A stretch of 64,000 nt of DNA, from positions 1 to 64,000 of the forward strand of contig NZ_ANIJ01000010.1 in the NCBI RefSeq assembly GCF_000347035.1. Direction: 5' to 3'. The notes beneath the pieces are model-generated. The model ran no database searches. It was not told where the DNA came from and saw only the letters and a list, made by a program, of their open reading frames with translations. Source of the DNA: Leptospira sp. B5-022 (lineage in GTDB: Bacteria; Spirochaetota; Leptospiria; Leptospirales; Leptospiraceae). Each line of letters starts with the position of its first letter. The stretch's first letter is position 1. Both the position numbers and the translations under genes were made by a program. Positions 19,659-29,728 of this stretch are shown one piece after another.

Positions 19659-20420
19659 TTAGTTCGCTCCGTTTAGGATCCAATCGTATCCTTTTTCTTC
19701 CAATTCAAGGGCAAGTTCTCTTCCGCCCGTTTTAAGGATCTTGCCTTGTGCAAAAACATGAACGAAATCAGGGGTAACGTAATTTAACATTCTTTGGTAA
19801 TGTGTGATGAGGAGTATGGATCTATCTGCGGATTTGTTTTTAGTGATCCCTTCGCTGATAATTCTAAGTGCGTCGATGTCCAAACCGGAATCGGTTTCAT
19901 CCAAAACGGAAAGTTTCGGTTTGAGAAGGGTCATCTGAAGGATCTCGTTCCTTTTTTTCTCCCCGCCGGAAAAACCGTCGTTCACGTATCTTCCGATCCA
20001 AGTATCAGGAACTTCTAATAAAGCGGTGGCTTCCTTTAATTCTTTGCGGAATTCTTTTACAGGTAAGTCCTTGCCTCGGACGGATTTTAAGATGGTGCGT
20101 AAAAAATTTCCGATCGTCACACCGGGAATGCTCGTGGGGTATTGAAAACAGAGAAAAATACCCGCCCTGGCTCTTTCGTCGGTCGGCTTTTCGAGAAGGG
20201 ATTCCCCTTGGAAAAGTATATCCCCGGAGATCACTTTATATTTTGGGTGACCCATGATGACATTTGATAATGTACTTTTTCCGGATCCGTTTGGACCCAT
20301 GATGGCATGGACTTCGCCCTCGCCGATAGTAAGGTCTACCCCTTTTAGGATTTCCTGTACTTCACCGGATTCGGTTTCCACTCCGGCGCGAAGATTTAAA
20401 ATTTTGAGTAGTTCCGCCAC
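19659..20420 (-). CDS. sufC: SUF ATPase SufC
   Basis: ABC-type ATPase of the SufBCD complex, 253 residues. Walker A GPNGSGKS, the SufC-specific signature [15 protein letters not shown] and Walker [13 protein letters not shown] are present. The start is GTG. It is the first gene of the five-gene minus-strand run; the promoter should lie in the 78 bases before the EAL gene stop, but no Fur- or IscR-type box is obvious to me. Confidence 0.94.
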   Translation of the reverse strand: MAELLKILNLRAGVETESGEVQEILKGVDLTIGEGEVHAIMGPNGSGKSTLSNVIMGHPKYKVISGDILFQGESLLEKPTDERARAGIFLCFQYPTSIPGVTIGNFLRTILKSVRGKDLPVKEFRKELKEATALLEVPDTWIGRYVNDGFSGGEKKRNEILQMTLLKPKLSVLDETDSGLDIDALRIISEGITKNKSADRSILLITHYQRMLNYVTPDFVHVFAQGKILKTGGRELALELEEKGYDWILNGAN

Positions 20421-20498
20421 GTATAGGACCCCTGCCTAGGACTATGTTTTTATTCCTGAGGCGGAGATCAATAGGAAAGATGTTTGGAAGTCGGGACT

Positions 20499-21791
20499 TC
20501 AGTACGATTCCCAGTCCAAGCGGAGAATGAGAACGTGATCCTCGCCCAGATTCAGGGTGAATAAGACATATTGACGTTTGGTCTCTATATCATGAAAAGG
20601 TTCGGTAAATCCAGAAACTCGGCTGGAATGATAGGTTTCCGCCTTATGACGAATAAAGAACGGTTTCCAAGCGTAATTATTCCCTACTTCGGTGAGTAAC
20701 CTTGTCCAAGGTAGATCGTAAGCTTCTCTCTTAAATGTAGGAGTTATCTGATATCCGTGCATATCACAAACCAAAACGGAAGTGGTTTCCAGCGGAAGTC
20801 TGTCCAAAACACCGCTCAATGCCTCTGCCATCGACTCTTCGGAAGAAGTTTCCAGATCCTTGAATAAGTCCACAAATTGATCCAAGAAAGACTGCTCTTT
20901 TCTGAGATTTTCTAGGATCTCCAAGAACCTAAGTCCGGAGAATTTTTCGAGCGATGTTTTGAGCGTCTTATTAAAACGTTTTTTGTCCTGAAAATCGAGA
21001 GTAGGACGAGAGAAATAAAAACCCTGTAAAAGATTGGCTCCCATAGAAAGAGCAAGATACAGCTCATCTTCGTTCTCTACTCCTTCGAATAAAAGTTGAG
21101 AACCCAGCCTTTGGGACATTTCCGAGATCGCGGAGAGAACATTTTTGAAAGAACGTCTATTCAAACTTTCTCTCATAATTTTTATGTCCACTTTCATAAT
21201 ATCCGGATGGATATAACCGATCCTTTCCAAATTGGAAAAACCGACCCCAAGATCGTCGACCGCGATCTTGATCCCTCTTTCTCTAAATAGGCTTACTATA
21301 TATAAAAGTTTTTCGATATTTCCTTCGAACTTGTCTTCCGTGATCTCCAAAACTAGATCGTTCGGGTTAATATCGTATTTATCGATCAGATGAAGAATAT
21401 GAAGACGTTTGATATCCAACACTTCTCCCGTGTACACCATGGAGAGAAAATTGGGCATCATGTTCAGGAAAATTTTAGTCTTGAGACCGGTTTCCTTCAC
21501 ATGTTTGATCGCTTTTTCACGAATGATTCGATCTATATGGACTAAACGTACGGTATCCGTATCCGGATTATGAAAATGATAACCTAAGGAATGGTATTCG
21601 TTGGACTCGGGAGAAAATACTCTGCCCAAAACCTCGTAACCTATAATATTACGATTTCCGACATCTAAGATCGGCTGGTAATGAGGGGTATAATAACCTT
21701 CGCCCAGAGATAGAATTTGTTGGGACTCGTATTCGGCGAGCATGCAGATTCCTTCACTACTAGAATCCGGTTGAAGTTTACACACAAGCAT
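20499..21791 (-). CDS. EAL-domain cyclic-di-GMP phosphodiesterase
   Basis: Predicted enzyme that hydrolyses cyclic-di-GMP. The EAL domain covers residues about 30-270 with catalytic and metal residues intact: the signature reads EVLGR, followed by NMMP, EITED, DDLGVG, KVDI, FEGVENEDEL and LLQGFYFSRP. The C-terminal 150 residues are uncharacterised and may be a sensor. No membrane segment is visible. With the PilZ protein at 1113-2390 it is part of a cyclic-di-GMP network in this genome. Confidence 0.9.
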   Translation of the reverse strand: MLVCKLQPDSSSEGICMLAEYESQQILSLGEGYYTPHYQPILDVGNRNIIGYEVLGRVFSPESNEYHSLGYHFHNPDTDTVRLVHIDRIIREKAIKHVKETGLKTKIFLNMMPNFLSMVYTGEVLDIKRLHILHLIDKYDINPNDLVLEITEDKFEGNIEKLLYIVSLFRERGIKIAVDDLGVGFSNLERIGYIHPDIMKVDIKIMRESLNRRSFKNVLSAISEMSQRLGSQLLFEGVENEDELYLALSMGANLLQGFYFSRPTLDFQDKKRFNKTLKTSLEKFSGLRFLEILENLRKEQSFLDQFVDLFKDLETSSEESMAEALSGVLDRLPLETTSVLVCDMHGYQITPTFKREAYDLPWTRLLTEVGNNYAWKPFFIRHKAETYHSSRVSGFTEPFHDIETKRQYVLFTLNLGEDHVLILRLDWESY

Positions 21792-21966
21792 ATTTCCCTG
21801 AAACAGTGTTAGGAATGAAGAGGAAAGCTTGGAAAATTCCCTTTTTTTCTTACCCTTTTTCCGGATAATGGCAAATTATTTGTTTTCTTTTGTTACAAAG
21901 CCCCGTCTCAAACGAGTTTTTATGCGAGAGAAAATAGCCGACTAATCGTCATTAAATGAACCATCC

Positions 21967-22932
21967 ATGAAAGAACATTTAAGCTCCATTCTTCATCCTT
22001 CCACATTAGAACCTTTGTTTGGAAAATATTTCGGTCCTGTACAAATCGATAATTCCAAAGAATACAACGCAGGACTTTTTGCCAGATTCAGATCCGTAGA
22101 TTCAGTGCTCGTAGATATTTTAAGCGAAAAAATCTTTTTAGAACTCAGGATCTATGCGAGCAAATTTAGATCGGGAGCAAATCTTTTACTCTGGAATAGA
22201 GAGACCGGGAACCTGCAGGAGATCTCTCTTTTAGAGAACGGAACTTCTTCTTTTATCCACCAGGGAAGTTTTAAGAACGGTTATTGGAGTTTTACTAAAT
22301 CCGACAAAAGATTCAATTTCAGGTTGGATGATAATATTCGCCAAGGTTATACACATTCCGCGATTTGGGAAAAAAATCTGAACTTTCAATTGGATGCTTT
22401 GGCTTATACGGGAGAGAAGAATAAGGGCAGCTGGTTCACTCAAATTTCTCCTTCCGGCAAAGATTGGATCTTTAAAAATCATTCTCCCGATCTAAGGGTA
22501 GAAGGACAACTCTCTTGGAACGATCTATCCGTTTCTTTGGAGAATGGACTTTTGTCTTATACTGTCGGAAAAGGGTACGGGCCGGAAGTATTCCCATTGG
22601 AAAATAGGATCTATCTGAACGTTTCTACGAAGAAGAAGGTCCATCTTTATTTGGAAGATGAGATCCTAGTTTGGACCAATGGAGAAGTTTCGGATCTTGG
22701 GAGTGCAGTCTGGACCGGGAACGGAAAACGTAAGATTGTCCGAGATCAAAATTCGAAATTAGAGCTGGAGCTAGAACCTGAGATAGAGGCAAGCTTCTCC
22801 CGTCCCAAAAACCTGGGAACCGAAAAGTTTATAAAAACATTATATACAGTTTCCGGATGGATCAAGACTAAATCTAAAAAGGAAAAAATCTCGGACGGGA
22901 TCGCAATTTTAGAAAAGACCGAAAGAACTTAG
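21967..22932 (+). CDS. Hypothetical protein, possible DUF2804/lipocalin-like
   Basis: A 321-residue protein without signal peptide or membrane segment, and rich in Trp, Asp and beta-prone segments (GYWSFTKSDKRFNF, SGWIKTKSKK). The repeat of Trp-containing strands recalls DUF2804 or AttH-like beta-barrel proteins, but I cannot assign it firmly. The gene stands alone, divergent from the EAL gene across 175 bases and convergent with purQ. Confidence 0.6.
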   Translation: MKEHLSSILHPSTLEPLFGKYFGPVQIDNSKEYNAGLFARFRSVDSVLVDILSEKIFLELRIYASKFRSGANLLLWNRETGNLQEISLLENGTSSFIHQGSFKNGYWSFTKSDKRFNFRLDDNIRQGYTHSAIWEKNLNFQLDALAYTGEKNKGSWFTQISPSGKDWIFKNHSPDLRVEGQLSWNDLSVSLENGLLSYTVGKGYGPEVFPLENRIYLNVSTKKKVHLYLEDEILVWTNGEVSDLGSAVWTGNGKRKIVRDQNSKLELELEPEIEASFSRPKNLGTEKFIKTLYTVSGWIKTKSKKEKISDGIAILEKTERT

Positions 22933-22955
22933 GATTTCCATGCCAAGGCGAAAAG

Positions 22956-23615
22956 TTAAGAAGCGATGAGAAGATCCAAAACGGTTTTACCGTCCATTTC
23001 TCCTGTGATCGGGTTCATCGCTCTTTCGGGGTGAGGCATCATACCTGCCACTTTAAAATCGGGAGAACAGATCCCTGCGATATCGTCCAAACTTCCGTTC
23101 GGGTTGTCTCCCGCATACAGAAATAAAATCCGACCTTCGTCCTTTAATTGTTTGCGGATCTCTTCGGAAGCGAAGTAACATCCGTCTCCATGAGCCACCG
23201 GAACTCTGAGGATCTTATCATCGGGCAGACTACCGCTGATCTTATTCGCGTTAGACGCTTTTTTAAGACCGATCGTCCTACATACATACTTTAAATTTCT
23301 ATTACGTATTAACGCACCGGGAAGATAACCGGCTTCCGCTAATATTTGGAATCCGTTGCAGATCCCGAATAATTTTCCTCCGCGATCGGTATGTTCTTTT
23401 ACCGATTTCATGACGGGAGAAAAAGGAGCCATTGCTCCGGATCTCAAATAATCTCCGTAAGAAAATCCCCCAGGGAGAATGACCAAATCGTATTTTTCGG
23501 AGAATTGGTCCTTATGCCAGATCTTATCTACTTTCGCGGAATAAAACTCGGAAAGGACTCTTACGATATCATTATCACAATTAGAACCGGGAAAAGTGAC
23601 TACAGCCGCTTTCAT
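22956..23615 (-). CDS. purQ: FGAM synthase glutaminase subunit PurQ
   Basis: Glutamine amidotransferase subunit of phosphoribosylformylglycinamidine synthase in purine synthesis; it supplies ammonia to the small-type PurL. The class I glutaminase nucleophile is in [14 protein letters not shown] and the His/Glu pair in [21 protein letters not shown] is also typical. It overlaps purS (ATGA). purL is not in this window. Confidence 0.95.
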   Translation of the reverse strand: MKAAVVTFPGSNCDNDIVRVLSEFYSAKVDKIWHKDQFSEKYDLVILPGGFSYGDYLRSGAMAPFSPVMKSVKEHTDRGGKLFGICNGFQILAEAGYLPGALIRNRNLKYVCRTIGLKKASNANKISGSLPDDKILRVPVAHGDGCYFASEEIRKQLKDEGRILFLYAGDNPNGSLDDIAGICSPDFKVAGMMPHPERAMNPITGEMDGKTVLDLLIAS

Positions 23616-23860
23616 TCCGTTACGATCTCCGAACGATACGTTTCAATCACATGATTAACTAAAAGTTTTTCGCAGAGATTGGCTACCGTCTTCTTTGCTG
23701 TTTCCAGATCCGGAGAATCCAATTTGACCTCGATATATTTTCCGACTCTTACGTCTTGGACCGATTTTTCGCCCAGTTCCTGGAGTGTGGACTTCACAGT
23801 GTTCCCTTGAGGATCGAGAACGGATTCTTTTAGAGTTACGTTGATTCTTGCGATAAACAT
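23612..23860 (-). CDS. purS: FGAM synthase subunit PurS
   Basis: Small (82-residue) subunit that assembles PurQ with PurL. The beta-alpha-beta PurS pattern is clear: [19 protein letters not shown] and [15 protein letters not shown]. It sits between purC and purQ, overlapping purC by 25 bases and purQ by four bases. Confidence 0.92.
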   Translation of the reverse strand: MFIARINVTLKESVLDPQGNTVKSTLQELGEKSVQDVRVGKYIEVKLDSPDLETAKKTVANLCEKLLVNHVIETYRSEIVTE

Positions 23861-24705
23861 TTTAATAGTCGGTCCTGTATTTCCTTATATGCCTCTTGCA
23901 ATTCCATAATCAGACTTTCCGGAAGATCCGGAGGAGGAGGAACCTTGTTCCAGCCCGATTTTTCCAGATAATTCCTTAAGATCTGTTTGTCCATGCTGGG
24001 CGGAGTAGTCCCGATAACATAGGCACTTTCAGCCCAATACCGAGAAGAATCCGGAGTCAAAATTTCGTCGATCAGGATGACTTTATCGTCCAAAATCCCG
24101 AATTCAAATTTGGTATCGCAGAGCAAAATCCCAGCCCTAGCTACCAGTTCAGCGGCCCTGGTATAGATGGAAATCGATTTTTCCTTCAAAATTGAGAAGA
24201 GTTCGGATCCGATCTCGTTTTTCATTCTCTCTTCGGAGATATTCTCGTCATGGCCCGTATCGTTTTTGATCGCAGGAGTAAAACAAGGCTCCGGCAGTTT
24301 TTGGGACTCTTGCAGACCGGGAGGAAGTTTTTTAAAAGCCAGTGTTCCGTCCTGTTTGTATTCTTTCCAACCGGAACCGGAAAGATAACCGCGGACCACA
24401 CATTCGAAATCGATCCGTTTGCATTTTTTTACAAGCACGGACCGATCCTTTAGATCAGGATGATCTTTAAAAGGAGGTGGAAACTTAGAAACATCGGTCT
24501 CAATAATATGATTCGGAATATCCTTAAAGTAGGAAAACCATTCTGCGGAGATCTTATTTAAAACTTTTCCCTTGCCGGGAACGATCTGGCGAAAAACCAC
24601 ATCGAATGCGGAAATCCTATCCGTAGAAGATAATATCAGGGAATTTCCTAAATCGTATACGTCTCTAACTTTGCCTATATAAGAAGGTTTGGGGAGTTCA
24701 CTCAT
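23836..24705 (-). CDS. purC: SAICAR synthase PurC
   Basis: Joins CAIR with aspartate in step eight of purine synthesis. Signature segments: [33 protein letters not shown] and the ATP-binding DTKFEFGI. Its 289 residues fit the longer, eukaryote-like PurC form. Its start codon overlaps the stop of the response-regulator phosphatase gene (ATGA), so it is translated from that longer transcript. Confidence 0.95.
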   Translation of the reverse strand: MSELPKPSYIGKVRDVYDLGNSLILSSTDRISAFDVVFRQIVPGKGKVLNKISAEWFSYFKDIPNHIIETDVSKFPPPFKDHPDLKDRSVLVKKCKRIDFECVVRGYLSGSGWKEYKQDGTLAFKKLPPGLQESQKLPEPCFTPAIKNDTGHDENISEERMKNEIGSELFSILKEKSISIYTRAAELVARAGILLCDTKFEFGILDDKVILIDEILTPDSSRYWAESAYVIGTTPPSMDKQILRNYLEKSGWNKVPPPPDLPESLIMELQEAYKEIQDRLLKCLSQEST

Positions 24706-25850
24706 CCTTGGATAACCATGAGAGCGATATCATCGTCGTGGGTCATATTTCCCGAATGTGCTAGTATTTTTTCCAAAGAAAAATTTAATATGTCTTCCTT
24801 GGATTCCACGGCTTCTTTCAGGATCTTTTTCAGACTTTCTTCGCCCAAAATATTATAGTTCTCATCCGTTATTTCAGTGGCCCCATCCGTGTAAAGTAAT
24901 AGAGAAGTGCCTTTTTCCAGGACCACGGACCTGAACTCATCCTCCGTTCCAAGCTCAATCGGAATAATAAGAGGTCCCATGCCTGGCAATTCTTCTACAT
25001 TGCCGTTATTGTACAATAACGGAGGTGGATGACCTCCATTGGCATATTCGAAATTGCCTTTTTTATCTAAGATACCGTAAAAGAATGTGATGGAAAAATC
25101 CTCCGGCAGGATCTTTTCCAATTGTTGTCGAAGAGTTTTAACTTTTTCCACAAGAGTATTACTTCTTCCTAAATTAGAAACCTGCATCTTTACCATTGCG
25201 GAAAGAAGGGCGGCCGATGGACCATGGCCGGAACAATCCGCGATAAACACATGAAGTTTATCTTCTTCTATCCATGCGTCGATGAAATCGCCACCGATCT
25301 GCATCAAAGGATGAAAGACTGAATTTACACTAAAGCCGTTCCACTCTAATTGTTTTTCGGGTACGAGTTCTTGCTGCACCCTTCTCGCCATGACCAGTTC
25401 CTTTTCGTACTTCTTCTTTTGGTGCAAAAGTTCGTCCTGAAGATTTTTGATCCGGATAAACGCTCTGATCTTTGCGACTAATTCTTTCGGTTGAAAAGGT
25501 TTATGAAGAAAGTCGTCTCCACCGTGGGTGATCGCCTCGTCGAATCCCAATTCTCTGTTATAAGCTGTGATGAATAATATAGGAAGAAGATTGAATCTAT
25601 CTATCTCTCGGAGCTCTTTACAGAAAGAAAATCCGTCCTGGCCGGGCATACTCACGTCCAGAAGAAGTATGTCCACCTGATTGGTTGCGAGAAGTGTGCG
25701 AGCTTCTTCCGTATTCATCGCAGTTAAAACTTGGAAGCCCAGAGGTTTTAAAGTATGAACCAGAAGTTTAAGATTAATATCCGAATCATCGACCGCAAGG
25801 ATGGAATAGTCGGAATAATTCAATTGGCTCTCTTGCTTCTCTCTATCCAC
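24702..25850 (-). CDS. Response regulator with PP2C/SpoIIE phosphatase output
   Basis: Two-domain signalling protein. Residues about 15-130 form a receiver with phospho-acceptor Asp in [12 protein letters not shown], acidic pair VDDSD and the Thr/Lys positions ITAYN and HKPFQP. A coiled segment follows, then a PP2C/SpoIIE-type phosphatase with [23 protein letters not shown] and [10 protein letters not shown]. Such proteins usually control anti-anti-sigma switches. The start is GTG. It lies between ccmC and purC, and overlaps purC, so its link to either pathway is unclear. The cognate kinase is not next to it. Confidence 0.9.
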   Translation of the reverse strand: MDREKQESQLNYSDYSILAVDDSDINLKLLVHTLKPLGFQVLTAMNTEEARTLLATNQVDILLLDVSMPGQDGFSFCKELREIDRFNLLPILFITAYNRELGFDEAITHGGDDFLHKPFQPKELVAKIRAFIRIKNLQDELLHQKKKYEKELVMARRVQQELVPEKQLEWNGFSVNSVFHPLMQIGGDFIDAWIEEDKLHVFIADCSGHGPSAALLSAMVKMQVSNLGRSNTLVEKVKTLRQQLEKILPEDFSITFFYGILDKKGNFEYANGGHPPPLLYNNGNVEELPGMGPLIIPIELGTEDEFRSVVLEKGTSLLLYTDGATEITDENYNILGEESLKKILKEAVESKEDILNFSLEKILAHSGNMTHDDDIALMVIQG

Positions 25851-25902
25851 GATCCTTTCCTATCATTACAAAATTCGTATTTTATTAAATTGAGCAAATT
25901 TT

Positions 25903-26586
25903 TCAATCAGACAATTCTTCTCGGACCGCTTTGATCTTATCCAAACGGTAGACTAACCTGTATAAGATCAGAAAAAGTAGGTGATAGGCCAAAATCCCTA
26001 ACCAAAAAGAGATCCTCATATCGGGATCCATTCCCTTCTTTCCCAATACGGAAGAAGGGTGATTTCCAGGATTATCCATCCAACGAATGGCTCCCCAGGT
26101 TAAGATTGCGTTCACACTGCAGAACAAACTTAAAAAAGCGGAGAAGATATACTTTTTCGTTTGGTCCAGGACCAAAAACCGTAATAGAAAATACGCCACA
26201 AGGCTGAGCACTAAAACGAAAAAAGAATTTAAACGAGCGTCAGTCGTATCCCAAGGAGTTCCCCAAGCCAAGTATGCCCAGATCGGTCCGGAGAATAGAA
26301 CACCGATCGCAAACAAAAGGGAGATCTTATTTGCGGAAAGGGAAAGTGTATCCCAGGTTCGATTTTTGGTCACCAAATAAGCGACCGCACAAATGGAAGA
26401 AATTCCGGGACCATACAACGCAACCCAAGCGACTGGCACATGAAAATAAAAAATCCTGTGAGAAATTCCCTGCTCTAAGATCACATTGGGATAATATAAA
26501 CCCAGAAGCACCGCAAACGGAAAAATCGATAAAAACAAAAGAGAGAGTATCCAGTCCCAGGCGGGATGCAGGAGGCGAATATTCAT
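25903..26586 (-). CDS. ccmC: Cytochrome c maturation protein CcmC
   Basis: Membrane protein that presents haem during cytochrome c maturation. Six hydrophobic segments are visible. The conserved haem-handling Trp region is in [16 protein letters not shown], and the histidines of the first periplasmic loop in [14 protein letters not shown] match the CcmC/CcsA family. At 227 residues it has the usual CcmC length. It is the last of the ccmABC genes here. Confidence 0.9.
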   Translation of the reverse strand: MNIRLLHPAWDWILSLLFLSIFPFAVLLGLYYPNVILEQGISHRIFYFHVPVAWVALYGPGISSICAVAYLVTKNRTWDTLSLSANKISLLFAIGVLFSGPIWAYLAWGTPWDTTDARLNSFFVLVLSLVAYFLLRFLVLDQTKKYIFSAFLSLFCSVNAILTWGAIRWMDNPGNHPSSVLGKKGMDPDMRISFWLGILAYHLLFLILYRLVYRLDKIKAVREELSD

Positions 26587-26632
26587 ACGCTTGGAAGTGT
26601 GCAGGTATCCGCAAATTGTATCAAGAATAATC

Positions 26633-27301
26633 CTATTCGTCGGAAGTCATTTCTACCAGAAGTGCACCCATAGATCCGTAAAAAACTGCGAATGCCAAAA
26701 TTAGAGAAAAAGAACCGACCAAGGCGGAAAAAGGTTGGGAGATAAATTTTCTCTCCGCTTCCATTCCATACAAAAATACCGGAATTGAAAGAGGTACGAG
26801 CAGCAACGGTAGAAGTATCTCTTTCAAACGGGAAGATAAACTGATATGGGAAAGACAAACTCCTAAGAAAGAAAGGCATAATAGACCGGGAAAGAAAAAT
26901 ACGATCTGTCTTCCGAATTCGTTTATATTCGCGGGAAACGAGGAAAACATCAATGCGAAAAGCCCCATTAGATAAATAGCGGCCGCAGCCAATGCGATGA
27001 ACACTAAGATCGATTTAGAAAAATATAAAACCCAAGGAGAAATGAATAGTCTACTTGCGGTTCCCCCACCCGCTTCTCTTTCTTCCCAGGTGAATTGACC
27101 GACTAATACGAATGAGGCGACAAATAGTATGGCCCATTTTAATCCAATGAGCGCGATCAGATCTATTTTTCCGTTCCTTTCCAGTGCATAATGGAATAAA
27201 AACACCATCGCGGAAACTAAAACGAGTAATGATAAGATCCCATTACTTGCTTTTCCCAATAGACGGAACTCTTTTCTGATCAGAGCTAAGATCGCTTTCA
27301 T
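26633..27301 (-). CDS. ccmB: Haem exporter permease CcmB
   Basis: ABC-type membrane permease that works with CcmA in cytochrome c maturation, 222 residues. The start [19 protein letters not shown], the loop [19 protein letters not shown] and about six membrane segments fit CcmB. Its start overlaps the end of ccmA by four bases (ATGA). Confidence 0.88.
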   Translation of the reverse strand: MKAILALIRKEFRLLGKASNGILSLLVLVSAMVFLFHYALERNGKIDLIALIGLKWAILFVASFVLVGQFTWEEREAGGGTASRLFISPWVLYFSKSILVFIALAAAAIYLMGLFALMFSSFPANINEFGRQIVFFFPGLLCLSFLGVCLSHISLSSRLKEILLPLLLVPLSIPVFLYGMEAERKFISQPFSALVGSFSLILAFAVFYGSMGALLVEMTSDE

Positions 27302-27918
27302 TTGGAATTTTCTCCCAATTCCAAAAGTCTAAATTTTGCATTTAAACTAAAATTAGGATCGTGGGTCACCATGATAATGGAAGAAGTATCCAACACATTC
27401 TCTAAAACGGCTCTTGCCTTGGATTCTCCCTCGCTGTCCAAAGCGGTCAACGGTTCGTCCAAAAGATAGAGATCCACGTTAGGCAAAAGAGCACGGACAA
27501 GTGCCGCCTTCTGTTTCATTCCCCGCGAAAAAGAAGAAACAGGGTCCTTTCTTCTTTGCCAAAGACGAAAATCTTTCAGCCAGGAAACGATCTGGTCTTC
27601 GGGACGGCAATCTCCCGCGATACCTCTGAAATATTCCAGATTTTCTTCCAGACTTAAGGTAGTATATAAACCCAGATCATGCCCCAGGTAAGAAAGTTTA
27701 GGCGAAAAAGAAGGGAATTTGATCCGGTCCTTGAATTTATCGTGTTGCAAAATGGACTTGAGGAGTGTGGTCTTTCCGGAGCCGTTCATTCCTCTCACAA
27801 ATAAAACCTCGTTCGGAAAAACGGAGAAGGAAACGTTCTTTAAAACCGATTTTCGTCCGATACTGTACGATAGGCCGGAACATTCCAATACTGGGATCGA
27901 TGTTTGCGATGAGACCAA
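27298..27918 (-). CDS. ccmA: Haem exporter ATPase CcmA
   Basis: ABC ATPase for cytochrome c maturation. Walker [16 protein letters not shown], signature [15 protein letters not shown] and Walker [13 protein letters not shown] are present; the signature Ser-Arg-Gly-Met variant is normal for CcmA. The frame stays open upstream to a GTG at 28020, but that extension is Arg-rich, lies over the TPR gene's signal peptide and is unlikely. I chose the TTG at 27918 because an AAGGGA sits upstream at good distance and the remaining N-terminus fits ABC proteins. Confidence 0.82.
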   Translation of the reverse strand: MVSSQTSIPVLECSGLSYSIGRKSVLKNVSFSVFPNEVLFVRGMNGSGKTTLLKSILQHDKFKDRIKFPSFSPKLSYLGHDLGLYTTLSLEENLEYFRGIAGDCRPEDQIVSWLKDFRLWQRRKDPVSSFSRGMKQKAALVRALLPNVDLYLLDEPLTALDSEGESKARAVLENVLDTSSIIMVTHDPNFSLNAKFRLLELGENSK

Positions 27919-28964
27919 TGAGGACAATTTCCCTTTTAAAAGAGTATTTACAAGGCTTAAATTTTGCCAAGCCACTCTGCATATTGCTGTTCTTGATCTT
28001 TCCCAATATCGCTTACGCACAATTCAAGATCGGAGACTCGGAGTACGCAGGGATACTCTGGGGAGAGAATGATTTTTTAGATCCTGAGTTTTACCAAGAC
28101 GGGAGCCTGGCCCGCTCCGAACAGGACTTTATAGTGGCAGCCGGCAGACATTGGAAAGGAGCCCCCCCTCCTTCCAAAGCAAGTTTTGAATACGAAGGCA
28201 AACAGATCACAAATAGCGGGATCTTTAACAATGAAGCAGTCGGGTTATTACAGTCCGCAGATCCTAAAAAAAGAGAGAAGGCGATCTCCATGTTGGAAGC
28301 CGGGATGAGATTCGATCCTTCCTTCTTCGCTTTCAGATACAATTTAGGAAGAGCCTATCATATAGAAAAAAAATACCAAAAAGCGATATTCCAATACGAG
28401 TACGCGATCGCGGAAGTCCCTAAATATTACAGAACTTATTTACATTTGGGAGTCCTTTACGAACTTCTAAACGAACAGATCCAAGCAGTCATATATTATA
28501 AAAAAGCGGTGGAGCTGAACCAGTTCCAAACGGAGGCCTTGGTGCTTCTTGCGGAACATTATATCAAAACCGATCTGAAAAATAGGGCCCAGATTTATAT
28601 TAAAAAAGCGTTATCCATAGACCAGAATAGCCCCGATGCCAAGCTCGGTTTAGCCCGCCTGGAGATTATGGGAGGAAGAGATTACTACGCGTATAAGATC
28701 TTCCGGAACACGGATCTTTACGACGACCAAGGGAAGAAGCGACCTTATAATAAAAAATTCCATTTCTACTTCGCGGAAACAGCAAGTAAGATAGGCGATT
28801 ATGTCACGGCCGCAAAAGAATATGAAGAGTTGCTAAAATACCCAAACGACCCTTTCTTTACGGAATTCTCCCTGAAAATTATAGAAAGAAGAAGGGACCT
28901 GGCAAAAAGGTTCGCGGAAATCAAGGCCGCAGACGAGGAAGCGGAGAAGGAAGAAGGGCAATAA
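27918..28964 (+). CDS. Exported TPR-repeat protein
   Basis: Tetratricopeptide-repeat protein with a likely signal peptide ([15 protein letters not shown]). From about residue 130 several TPR units follow: [59 protein letters not shown] and [15 protein letters not shown]. The open frame extends 50 residues upstream, but the ATG at 27918 gives the signal peptide. It is likely a periplasmic or outer-membrane-associated scaffold. The start base coincides with the start base of ccmA on the other strand. Confidence 0.75.
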   Translation: MRTISLLKEYLQGLNFAKPLCILLFLIFPNIAYAQFKIGDSEYAGILWGENDFLDPEFYQDGSLARSEQDFIVAAGRHWKGAPPPSKASFEYEGKQITNSGIFNNEAVGLLQSADPKKREKAISMLEAGMRFDPSFFAFRYNLGRAYHIEKKYQKAIFQYEYAIAEVPKYYRTYLHLGVLYELLNEQIQAVIYYKKAVELNQFQTEALVLLAEHYIKTDLKNRAQIYIKKALSIDQNSPDAKLGLARLEIMGGRDYYAYKIFRNTDLYDDQGKKRPYNKKFHFYFAETASKIGDYVTAAKEYEELLKYPNDPFFTEFSLKIIERRRDLAKRFAEIKAADEEAEKEEGQ

Positions 28965-29028
28965 CCTAAACCCGAAAAAGACTTGGCAAACCGAAAGAAT
29001 TCGTCCAATCTTACGGACGGAGGATCCA

Positions 29029-29652
29029 ATGAAAAACCAAACCAGGCTTTTCGCTTTGGCGACCCTCTTCTTCTTCGTTCCGTTATTGGCCCAACAAAAA
29101 CAAAAGGTCAACGAGGCGGACGTATTTCAGGACGAAACCAGCGAGTACACCAAGTCCCTGAAAAAGATCATCGTAGGTCTGGAAACAACGATCAGCGAGA
29201 GATTAAAAGACTTGGAGCGCAAACACGATATCCTCGTGGTCCTGATGCCGAAGTATGAGAAACGCCAAACCATTGTCACGGAAGACATTCCTTTCCAAGT
29301 TGAAGACGGTTACGAGAGTAATTTGCTCAAGTACATCACGTTCCAATTCAACGGTGGGAAGGTATCCGATATCACTCTAGCATCCGAAAGTAAGAGGATC
29401 TACTACGAGGTGATGTTCGAGAATAAGAAAATCGTCTTCAAACCGGCAGATTTAAAATCGAGCGAGGTCACCCACGAAGTTTTCGAAGCAACCGAAGTGA
29501 CTAGACTCAACGAGATGTCTCTCGAAAACCAGATCAAAGCTCTCAGATTGTTAGAAGCAAGTCTTCGTTCTTCCATTTATCGGATAGACATTCTGTTAGC
29601 TTTGTATAAGGACAAAAAAGACCGCAAAAACTTGTATCATATCGAGTTCTAA
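29029..29652 (+). CDS. Exported hypothetical protein
   Basis: A 207-residue protein with a signal peptide (LFALATLFFFVPLLAQ) and a strong GGAGG ribosome-binding site six bases before the ATG. The mature part has long charged helices and a beta-rich middle (ITFQFNGGKVSDITLASESK). I recognise no family. It follows the TPR gene by 64 bases on the same strand and ends at a good intrinsic terminator, so these two form a probable envelope-protein operon. Confidence 0.65.
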   Translation: MKNQTRLFALATLFFFVPLLAQQKQKVNEADVFQDETSEYTKSLKKIIVGLETTISERLKDLERKHDILVVLMPKYEKRQTIVTEDIPFQVEDGYESNLLKYITFQFNGGKVSDITLASESKRIYYEVMFENKKIVFKPADLKSSEVTHEVFEATEVTRLNEMSLENQIKALRLLEASLRSSIYRIDILLALYKDKKDRKNLYHIEF

Positions 29653-29678
29653 AAAACTCTTCGATCTAGTTTTGTTGG

Positions 29679-29712
29679 AACCCCGAGGCGATATCAGCCT
29701 TGGGGTTTTTTA
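29679..29712 (+). terminator. Intrinsic terminator after exported protein gene
   Basis: A G/C-rich hairpin (AACCCCGAGGC pairing with GCCTTGGGGTT, one G-T pair) with a seven-base loop is followed by a run of T residues. It ends the TPR/exported-protein operon. Confidence 0.85.
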
Positions 29713-29728
29713 TTTGAGATACTCTTTA

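Noticed and set aside
27919..28020. N-terminal extension of ccmA to a GTG at 28020
   Set aside because: The extension is Arg-rich, covers the TPR gene's signal peptide and has no ABC-type features.
28983..29258. A 91-codon frame over the start of the exported protein gene
   Set aside because: The competing frame at 29029 has a signal peptide and a strong GGAGG site.
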